A DNA stretch of 64,000 nt from DASYTH01 sp045806965 (GTDB taxonomy: Bacteria > Actinomycetota > Actinomycetes > Mycobacteriales > Pseudonocardiaceae): positions 186,001 through 250,000 of the forward strand of contig JBJMIG010000093.1 of NCBI GenBank assembly GCA_045806965.1, read 5' to 3'. Numbering within the stretch: position 1 is the first letter of the stretch; every line of letters begins with the position of its first letter. The position numbers and the translations under genes were made by a program. Of this stretch, positions 17,576 through 26,700 are shown one piece after another. A model generated the notes under the pieces. The model had not been told where the DNA came from and did no database searches. It worked only from the letters and a program-made list of their open reading frames with translations.

Positions 17576-18045
17576 TCATGGCCGCCGGACGGGCGGAGGA
17601 GGAAGTTGGTGCACGTCGGCGGCCAGGCCGGTCATCTGCTCGCCGGCTTCTTGCCAGGTGGTGATGGAGGCTTCCCAGGTGTCGCGCGAGATCCAGGGGC
17701 GGAGTGTCGAGGTCAGGCTGACGTGGCCTCGGGAGTGGAATACCGCGCGGAGCGCGAGGTGGTTGACGCTCCAGACGCGCTCGCCGTCCCATCCGCGGAA
17801 GTCGTCGGCCAGTCCCTCCAGGAAGCGGGTGAGGTCGTCATCCCATACCCTACTTCTCCGCCGTCGACGCGGGCGTTCAACCCGTCGGCTTGGGCGATGA
17901 CGCTGAACGCCACCCCATACTGGTCGGGAAAGTGTCGGTCGATGAGCCTGATGACGGTGCCGGGATCCTCCTGGCATCGGACCACCACGTCGGGCGATTC
18001 GGTCGGTTCGACGTGCTCTGGGCTCACTCGCTGAATGATAGGCAT
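17576..18045 (-). pseudogene. DUF6228 family gene, frameshifted
   Basis: The first frame from ATG 18045 reads VTRLIDRHFP-type sequence and QADGLNARVDGG. The second frame continues with VWDDDLTRFLEGLADDFRGW, VSLTSTLRPWISRDTWEAS and EAGEQMTGLAADVHQL, the rest of a DUF6228 protein. A single missing base at about 17850 explains the switch. Family function is unknown; these proteins often sit near toxin or defence loci. It begins 14 bases after the stop of a recombinase remnant and both are on the same strand, so it may have been cargo of that element. Confidence 0.65.
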
Positions 18046-18058
18046 TCCCTTGGGGCTG

Positions 18059-18600
18059 TCATCTTGAATTCCGCGGAGGCAGCCGGTCGGCGTCGACGTG
18101 GTCGGCGAGGTAGATCAGTGGCGCTTGAGGGTCCATCCCGAACGCGGCCGCGACGAGTTTCGGGTCCATTGTGTTGATCAGGTCGACCAGACGGGTGCTG
18201 CGGATCACGCGGGGCGAGAACCCACAGCCGTCCAGGATGTGGCTGAGATAGGCGGTCGAGGATGGTCTCCGCCCTGCCTTGGTGCCTTTGGTGACGATGA
18301 CGTGCGGGTTGTCCGTCCGTTGCTCATTCCGGTGGGCCAGGCAGCGTTGCAGTACGTTCCAGCTGGCGGGATCGAGCGGAACCGGGTGCCCATCCGCAGG
18401 GCCTGGGTCTTGCGGTCGATGTCGTCGATGCGCAGCAGCCGGGCTTTCTGGCTGGAAGCTCCGTGCAGGAGCGCGAGCATTCCGACGAGGGCCTCATGCG
18501 GGTGGACATCGGCAGCGGTGGTCCAGCGACGGAACAGGGTGCGCTGCTGGTCGAGCGTGAGAGTGCGGCCCCGGAAGTTGCTGGAAGCTGTGGATGCCGC
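18059..18600 (-). pseudogene. Tyrosine recombinase (transposon integrase) C-terminal remnant, frameshifted
   Basis: One frame reads LTLDQQRTLFRRWTTAAD, GMLALLHGASSQKARLLRID, and the next frame (shift near 18385) continues with WNVLQRCLAHRNEQRTDNPH, STAYLSHILDGCGFSPR, then ends DPKLVAAAFGMDPQ...YLADHVDADRLP before TGA 18059-18061. This is the catalytic half of an XerC/Tn554-type recombinase (L-L-x-G-x-R region and a degenerate final box). The catalytic tyrosine is not obvious, and the N-terminal half is missing. DUF6262 (TnpC-like) scars at 35.9 and 39.2 kb could come from related elements. Confidence 0.55.
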
Positions 18601-18986
18601 AGCGGACGTGGGTGAACCCTCGCTCGTTTCAGGTGGTGCTGGCGAAGCTGATGAGGTGGGTCACCGAGTGCTACGACCTGCCGTCCTGGTCGACCATCGT
18701 GGTGGTTGAAAGACCTGCTCCTGGATGGCAACCGACGCAAGAGGTCCGTCCGGTTCCTGCCTCGGAGTTTGACGAGCGGTTTGAGCAGATACTGGCTTTG
18801 GGGCATCGGGACTGGGTGAATGTTGGGCTTGCTGGAATCGATGGTCAGGCACTCGTGGTAGCGGTCGAGTACTTCACCGAGCCGAGACCTGACGGGGCTC
18901 ATTTCCTCAGGGAACAGATCAGTGTCAATCTTTCCGGTCCTGAGCGTCGGCAGGGGATACACGAGAAGCGCTCCCTGCCGAATTAG
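18594..18986 (+). CDS. Possible fragment of unknown protein
   Basis: The frame reads with a natural composition from about 18710: ASEFDERFEQILALGHRDWV, then VGLAGIDGQALVVAVEYFTEP, and stops at TAG 18984-18986. The 5' end overlaps the recombinase remnant on the other strand, with no convincing start or ribosome site. It may be the 3' part of a gene cut by the IS701 and recombinase insertions. No family is recognised, and the opposite frame cannot be excluded. Confidence 0.25.
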   Translation: MPQRTWVNPRSFQVVLAKLMRWVTECYDLPSWSTIVVVERPAPGWQPTQEVRPVPASEFDERFEQILALGHRDWVNVGLAGIDGQALVVAVEYFTEPRPDGAHFLREQISVNLSGPERRQGIHEKRSLPN

Positions 18987-19083
18987 GGCGTCGCACCTTG
19001 TGGTGTTTGAGGCGTTGTCGCTGGTAGTGGCTTCGGCGGGCTCGGGTCTGGTGGAGTGGTCGCCAGTGGGACCAGTGGAGGCT

Positions 19084-20149
19084 TCGTAGAGGCGGACCTG
19101 GTAGTGATCCAAGCCGGTCTCGTTCTTGGCGAACTGGAAGGTTTCCTCCACCGCCCAACGACTTCCGGCGACGCGGACCAGTTCGGCCAGCGGCACCGTG
19201 GTGTCGCTGTGCACGAGGTAGTAGGCCAGCTCGGTCGGCTTGCTGATTGAGCGGCGTACCAGCAGCAGATGCGGATCGGCGCCAGGGTCGATGAGCAACC
19301 AGTCGTAGAGCCGGTGTCCTTTGCTGCCCTCACCGGCCGACAGCCGCTGCCAGCCCTTCTTCGACGCTGCACCGACCAGTTCGTCAGCCCGCACCGGTCT
19401 CGTGGGGGTAGCGAACTGCTGATCACAGGAGACCGCCATGACGTAGTTGATGTGCTGCTCCTCCAGCCAGGTCCGCAGACCCGGGTTGTCGCCGTAGGCT
19501 TCGTCGGCGGTGAACCACGGCACCGCCGGCCGGCCGTGCGCGGCGATCAGCCGCTCCAGCATGCGCCCGGGCCAACACCGGCTTGGTCGCAAACTCGACA
19601 TCGGTGTCGATTCCCGCCTCGGCGCAGCGGTCCCAGTCGTCGGTCCATGACTTGGGCAGGTACAACTCGCGGTCGATCAGCGCGCGTCCACGCGGCGAGA
19701 CGTAGGTCAGGAACGCGCCGAGTTGACAGTCCTCGATCCGTCCGGCGGTACCGGAGTAACTGCCGCTGCGCCCCGGCGGATTTGGTGCCCTTCTTGAGAA
19801 ATCCGGTCTCGTCGGCCACCACCACACCTGCCGGGTCACCGAGTCGGTCCAGCACGTAGCGGCGCACGGTGTCCCGCACCGGGTCTGCGTCCCACCGGTA
19901 GTGGTTGAGCAGCCGCTGCATCCCATCCGGGCTCAGCTCACCAGCCTGCTCGGCAATGGTCCAGCCATTCTTCCGCTCCGCCGACAACAGCCCCAACAGG
20001 TACATCCGGGCCCGCCGCCGCGATTCCACCTGGGCAAACTCGCCAGCGACCAGGCCGAACATCTCGTCGAATCCGGCCCGCCAGCGAACCAGGCGATCAG
20101 CAGCTACAGTCCACGACGCGGCCACCGCGTCTTCTTCGAGTCCTAACAC
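19084..20149 (-). mobile_element. IS701-family transposase, inactivated by two frameshifts and 3' truncation
   Basis: Joining three frames gives most of an IS701 DDE transposase. The N-terminus has FAQVESRRRARMYLLGLLS and DPAGVVVADETGFLKKG (first catalytic Asp). After an extra base near 19756 the middle reads GRIEDCQLGAFLTYVSPRG and ELYLPKSWTDDWDRC. After a second extra base near 19572 the rest reads PAVPWFTADEAYGDNPGL (second Asp) through GSRWAVEETFQFAKNETGLD (catalytic Glu). Similarity stops at RLYEA near 19084, where other DNA begins. It is non-functional and lies directly downstream of the RHS immunity gene. Confidence 0.8.
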
Positions 20150-20226
20150 ACCTTGAAGTTGATCACGCGGTGGCCGTCTCCATGATCACGACACGCCGCC
20201 CAAGATCACACTGTGCGGCTGCCGTA

Positions 20227-20703
20227 CTAGGGATGTTCTCGGAAGGGCTCCGGATACGTGCGCCTCTTGACACATCCGACGTAACGCCTCAACGAACCCA
20301 GAGGCACGAGCGACGCTTCAATGACGGATGGCCCTCGATTGGTAGAAAGATGCAATACTTTGTAAATCTCCTTACCATCTCGCTCGTACACATCTTCAAA
20401 GTATCGGCCGGCAAGGTATGATTCTGCGTCTTCGAGAAGGTCGTCGACCGCTTCAAGCTTCGAAGTTGGCTCATAGGCGGTTGAGTGTCGTTGGTAGACT
20501 TCGTCGAGGATCAGGAAGAACACTTCGGAAGTACCGGTCATTTCCACAACGACGACAGGTTCAATGCCTGCTCCACGGCGTACGGTGAGCTTGACTCCGC
20601 CGTCCGTGGTAACCTCATATTCCAGGGCACTATTCTTATCGCCCTGTTGCCGGCCAAATTCCGCCAGCCTTTCTTGTACTGTTCGCACAATCGGATCTGT
20701 CAT
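20227..20703 (-). CDS. Putative immunity protein for the RHS toxin
   Basis: 158 aa, soluble, acidic in the middle and basic at the end, with no recognised domain. Segments such as EPVVVVEMTGTSEVFFLILD and KLEAVDDLLEDAESYLAGRY suggest an alpha/beta fold. It starts one base after the stop of the RHS gene, an arrangement expected of toxin-immunity pairs. Its codon use and that of the last about 100 codons of the RHS gene are clearly more AT-rich than the surroundings, which suggests that toxin tip and immunity gene arrived together. The assignment is by position and not homology. Confidence 0.7.
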   Translation of the reverse strand: MTDPIVRTVQERLAEFGRQQGDKNSALEYEVTTDGGVKLTVRRGAGIEPVVVVEMTGTSEVFFLILDEVYQRHSTAYEPTSKLEAVDDLLEDAESYLAGRYFEDVYERDGKEIYKVLHLSTNRGPSVIEASLVPLGSLRRYVGCVKRRTYPEPFREHP

Positions 20704-20704
20704 C

Positions 20705-23700
20705 TCACCCCCTCTTCCACAATGTCCAATTCCGCGCCTGCGGCTTGCCCTTAACTGTCTTTGCGAACCAGTTGAAGTCTACTCCACCATACCGCTTCTC
20801 GATGTGGATGTGTATGGGCGACAGAGCCTTGCCAATACGGCCCATCTGCTGGTAGTGCTTGTAAGCGGGTCCAATCGACACCCGGAACGCACCAGATGCA
20901 CCTGGCCCTACTCTTAGCAGGTTATTGCCGTTCTTAATCGTCGATGCGAGCTTTGACGCGACGGTGGCGGCCTTACCTGCCGACTTCGCCGCAAGGCGCT
21001 TTGTCGCTCCGGCTACCGCCCGTCCAGCCTTGGTCACCTTGGCGGCGGCTTTGGGGGCGATCTTGGCGGCGGCTTTGACGACGGTGGCGGCGGCTTTGAC
21101 GGCGACGGTGGCGCCGACGAGGGCGGCTCCGACGGTGATGGCCATTTCGGCGGCTTTGGACCAGTTGCCGGTGGCGGCGTAGGCCACACTGGATACGCCG
21201 GCGGCGATGGAGCCGATGGGGCCGGGGATGTAGGAGGCGACCTCGGCGACCTTGGCGACGGTGTTGCAGACCGCTTTGAAGATGGAGCCGAAGCCCCAGC
21301 GGCCGTCGAGGTCGGTGCAGTTGACCGGGTCGCCGGCGCAGTAGTCATACGCGGTGGCGTTACCGCCGGGTTCGGGGTCGGGTTGGTAGAACCGGCCGGT
21401 GGCGGGGTCGTAGACCCGGGCGCCCATCAACACCACCCCGCCGAGGGCTTCGGCGGAGCGTTGTTTGCCGCCCAGCCACCCATACCGCGCGGTGGCGGAT
21501 GCGGGGGTGTCGGCCGACGGCATCCCGAACTCGTCGGAGTCCAGGACGGTGACCGCACCGCTGACCTGGTTGGTGGCGGGGTTGACCGGGACGGTGGCCA
21601 TCACATCGCCATGCAGCGACGTCAACTGCACCACCACACCACCGGACGCCCCGGTGGTGACCGCGAGGTCGCCTTCGGGTGACTCGACATTGCGGGTGAG
21701 GTTGGTGGCCTGGGTGGTGTCCTCGGCGATCCAGCGCGGATCATCACCGTCGGCGCCGTAGTGGTTGACCTTGGTGACCGCGTTCGCCCAGGCCCCGTTG
21801 ACCAGCTTCTCGCTGGTGAACTTGCGGAACCGCAGCGCCGGGTCCAGCGTCCAGGACATCCGCGCATCGCTGGTTTGCTGACCCGCCAACAGATCATTCA
21901 CGAAATAGCTGTTGGCTACCCCGGCCGGGGTGTTCGTGATCCGACCGAACGCGTCGTAGCGGTAGCCGGCGTCGGTGATCCGGTCCGCCGAGTCATAACT
22001 GTGTGCCTCGGTTTGGGCGGGCTCCCCGTCTCCGGGGCAGGACGTGGTGCCGGTGCGGGTGGATTTGCCGGTGCGGTTGGCCCGCCGGTCATAGCTGTAA
22101 CTGCGCACCGTGCAATACCCGGTGGAGGCCGAGGCGTCCTTGGTTTGGGTCAACCGCGCCCACCGGTCATAGGTGAACGTCTTGGTCGAGCCGGGCCCGG
22201 ACTGCTGGATGACCTGCCCACGGATGTTCTCCACCACCGACGACGCCGCGATCAACGCCCCGTCCCCCGTGCGGGTGTAGCTACGCGTGGTGGGCACCCC
22301 GGCCGGGTCGAAGGTGTTGGTCAGCCGCAGTCCGCCGGGCAGGTCCATGCCGGTGATCTGCCCATCCGGTCCGTAACGGGCGGTGATAGTGCCCCCGACG
22401 CTGTCAGTGACCGAGGTAAGGAACCCGCGCGGCTCGGTATTGCGGTCGTAGCCGAAGGTTTGGGTGCTGCCGATCGAGTCAGTGACAGTGGCGGGCTTGC
22501 CGTAGCGGTCGAACGTGGTCGCCGTCCACGCCCCATCGGCGTCGGTGTATTTCGCGAGTCGGCCGAGTTTGTCGAACACCCGGGTGATCGTGGAGCCGTC
22601 CGGGAACGTGGTAGTGACCGCGTCACCGGAGCTGGGGTCGTAGCTGGTGCCGACCATTTGCACCGCACTGCCCAGGGCGGCGGTGATCGCCACGCTGGTG
22701 ACCCGGTCCGCGCCGTCGTAGGTGGTCACGGTGGTCCGGGTGTTCCCGGCGACGGATTCGCTGACCCGGTCCGGCTCGCCGAAGCGGGTGTAGGACTCCA
22801 CCCGCTTGATCGGCAGATCCGTGCTCATCCGGTTCGAGTCGTGTCCGGTGACCGCCCCGGCGACCTTGGTCAGACAGGGTTGCCCGGCCCATTCGGGGCG
22901 GTTGCCACACGACGCGTCGTCGGGGTTGGCCGCGGCGGTGTAGAACACCGACAGGGTCGTGCCGGCGTCGGTGCCGGTGGCGTCGAGCTTGCGGGACTCA
23001 CGCGCCCGCCCCTGGGCGTCGTAGCGCACCGCCGTGCTGGCCGCACCCAAGGATCCGGCGGGGGCTTCGGCGTCCAAGGTCACGCTGGTGGACTGCCGGA
23101 TCCCCCACCCGGACACCCCGCCGATCACCGGGCTATAGCCGTTGCGGGAGACGAACACGTCCTGCTCGCCGATCATGCCCACGACCGTGGCGCTGGTGCG
23201 CACGGTGGTCGCCAGGTGGTAGGCGGTGCCGTCCGGTTTGTCCTCGTCGTAGCTGGTTACCTTGCGGGCGCGGGCATTGACCAACTGGTTGGGGTCGCCG
23301 TCCAGGGCGATGCGCTGCAGCGGGCCGAGGGCGGTGATCTCGTCCAGGCCATCCGGGCTGAACGTGGACTGAGTGTCCAACCAGGTCGCCCGCGTAGCGC
23401 TGTCATATTGCGCCAGGCCCAGCTGCGCAAGTTTCGCCGCGCTGTCGGGTAGCTGACCCAACGCGAGTGCCCGGTTGGAGGCTTCCAGGGTGCGCACGGT
23501 GTTGCCGAACCGGTCGTGCTCGACCGTGTCGATGTCCCCGCCCGGGGTGGCCGTGTTGACTTCTTGGCCGGAGGCGTTGAGGTAATGCACGGTCGCTGCG
23601 CGGTACCCGTCCCGCCCCGGGACGGTGCCGGTCGCGGTGGTCACACCGGTCGGGTCTTCCGGGCCGAACAGGGCGGTGGCGTCGGTGGGCACGTCCCTCT

Positions 23701-26700
23701 GCGCCCAACTCCCAACGGTCGCACCGTCGAGGTCATACGGGCCACCCGCACCCCGGGTCAACGGCACGCTGTAGACCACCGAGGTGGCGATCTCCCCGTC
23801 CACCGTGGCCAGCGACCCGGGTTGCAGCGTCGCACGCCGCACCCGCAGCAACCGCCCACCATTGTCGTCGCCGACACCGGCGGTGCCGAAGTCGTAGCTC
23901 CACGGCAGTTCCCCCGGCGGCGTGACCTGGATGACCCGGCCGGTGGCGTTGTCGTAGCCGTAGACGGTCTTGAGCGGGGTGGACAGCCGCGGATCCCACA
24001 CCTCACGCAACCGCCCGAGGGTGTCGTAGGCGTAGCGCGCCACCGTCACCGCGGATACCGCGCCGGTGGCCGGGTCGGTGGTCCAGACCGAGATCGCGCT
24101 GACCTGACCGGCCACATCCCCCAGGGTCGAGGCGGTGGCGGTGGTGGTGGCGGCGTAGGTGTAGTCCATCGCCTCACACCCCCGGGCCGGGGTCGGCGTG
24201 GTGCAGTCCCCGACGCCGGGCTCGGTCGGGGCGATGGCCCGTTTGATGCGGACCTGGTCATCCACCGACTCGTAGACGAACCGGGTCGTCGCCGCCTGCA
24301 CCGGTGGGGTGGTGGAGGCGACCAGGTAGGTGTCCCCGTTCGCGGCCTTGCTGAACACCGTCACCGTTCCGTCCACTTCGGACAGGCGATAGTCGGCGCC
24401 ATCGAAGGACAGGGTCAGATCCTCGGCGCCGGGCTCGGGGAAGAAGCGTCCATCGACGGCCCTGGTGAACCAGGTCGTGTCGCCGGCCACCGTTTCCAGG
24501 GAGACCACATTGGTGTCCGGGAAACTAAGCCGGGTGTAGTCGACCCCCGCGGAGTCCACCGCGAGACCGCTGTCCCACTGCGGACCGAACGGTGCGGTGA
24601 TCTCGCGTACGGACAGGTCGTCGTAGTAGACCTGTTTCCCGCTGGCCGGGTTGAAACCGTTGTAGAGCCGAACGAACGCCTCGGTGGCATCAGCCGGGAC
24701 GCTCATGTCGAGGCTGAGTTGGACCCAGGCGTCGGTGACCGTGGGCCGGGCGCTGGAGGTTTCGACGTAGCCGACGGAGGTTCTGACGTAGCCGACCAAC
24801 TTCTCACCGCGGCCATCGGCCGGGGACAGGCCAGTGGCGGCGGGCGCATACACCCATCCGGTCACCCGGTAGGTGTGTCCGGCCCGCATCCCCAGCCGCA
24901 GCGCACCCCCGTCGCCCTCAACGGCGGTGAAGGTGTCCGGGTTGGTGCCGGTGGCCGGCGGGAGCACCAGCAGCGCGTCACTGTCCTGGTGACCGCGGCT
25001 GCCCACCCGGCTGATCGCCGACGCGGTGGCCACGAATCCGGTGGTGTCGGTGGAGATCTTTTGCTGGTTGGCGGTCAACCGCTCCCGCTGGGTCTGGAAT
25101 CCGGCGCGTGGATCCCGCGAGGAGGAGGTGCGGGAGACCGACAGCCCGAACTCCTCGGCGTCGGTGGAGGACAGGGCGAAGTCACCGGTGAGCAGGTTGA
25201 GCGAGCCGCCGCCGAGGGATTCGGTTTCCGCGCCGTCGGCGTTCGGATCGACCACCACGGTGCGCCACCCGGTGGCGTACGCACCGCCACCGGTGGTGTC
25301 GGTGGCCAGGATCGCCTTGACCTGCACCACACCCGCCCCCGCCCCGAGGGTGTCGGTGACGTTCCAGGTCGCCGAACCGCCCAGCGACGCCAACGGCGTA
25401 AACCCGGCACCCACCACCGATCCGTCGGCCTTGGTCAGATGCGCGGCGGGAATGTCGGCCTCGACCGCCGCGCCGGGGCCCCGCCGCCACACGAACTTGA
25501 CGTGGGTGAACACCGGCTCACCGTCGACCTGCAACGGGATGCGCCGCACCACCCGCGCACCTTCGGCCGGGCGGACCAGCCCGGCCCGCCCGACATGAAA
25601 GGCATACGACACGACCGCAGAGAGGTTGCCGGCCCGGTCCTTGGTGCGCACGTTCAGTACATGCTGCCCATCAACTGTGGGAGTGATCGCGGGTGCGGCC
25701 CGGCCATCAGCACCTGCGGCCACCTCGGTCGCCGGGGTGGTGTCCACCCCGTACACGTAGGAACCCACGTCCCCGGTGCCGGCCGGCGGGGCGAAACTGA
25801 ACGCCCCGGCCTGCCCGGCGCCCTTGTGCCAGGTGTTGTCGTTCGGATAGTCCACCGATGACACGAACGGCCCGCCAGGAGCGGTGGTGTCCACGGTGAA
25901 CTGCTGCCAGGCCACGGTCACCCCGGCGTCGGGCGCGAGGTCGAGATACCACTTCTGGCAGTCCAGACCGGCATAGTCCCAAATGTCGACGTTGGCGCCG
26001 GCCGTGGCCGAGCAACCGGACACGTCGAGCGCCTTGCCGTTGATCTTGGCGCGGATCTTGTACTCGCCCGACCCGACCGGGTCGAACGCCCAGAACTGGC
26101 ATTCGTTGCCGCCGAAGTTGAAGTTCCACAACGCGACGTTGGTGCCGTTGGCCGAGCCACAGTTGGCGATGTCCGCCGCGACCTGCGGGTTGCCCCGCGA
26201 CACCAGCTCGGCGAAACCACCCGGGCGGCTGCGCATCGCCCAGCGTTGGCAGTTGCCACCCCAGTAGGTCCAGGTGCCGATGTTGCTGCCCGCCGTGGTC
26301 CCGCAACCGTTGACGTCCAGCACGTTGTTGGACTGCTTGGATCGCACCGCCAGCCACGAGTCCCCGGACCAGTCGGTGTTGTCGTGCACCGCGATCCGGA
26401 ACCGGTAGCTCCTGCCGTTCTGTAACAACCCTGCTGGCACCGGCCACTGCCCCACCGCGCCGGAAGCGATCACCCCCACCTCGGCGTGGGTGATCAGCGT
26501 CTCGCCCTCGTAGACGTAGACGAACGCCCGCACCGCGTCCCCGTCCGGGTCGTTGACCCGGAACGTCAGCATCGGCGTGGCGGACCGGGTATAGGTCACT
26601 CCGCCGGAATCGCCGCGGTCGGAGACGTTCAACCCGGTCGTCGGGCTCGGCGGCAGGTTGTAGGTGACGTCGATGTGCGGCACCGCGCCGCCCTCGGCCG

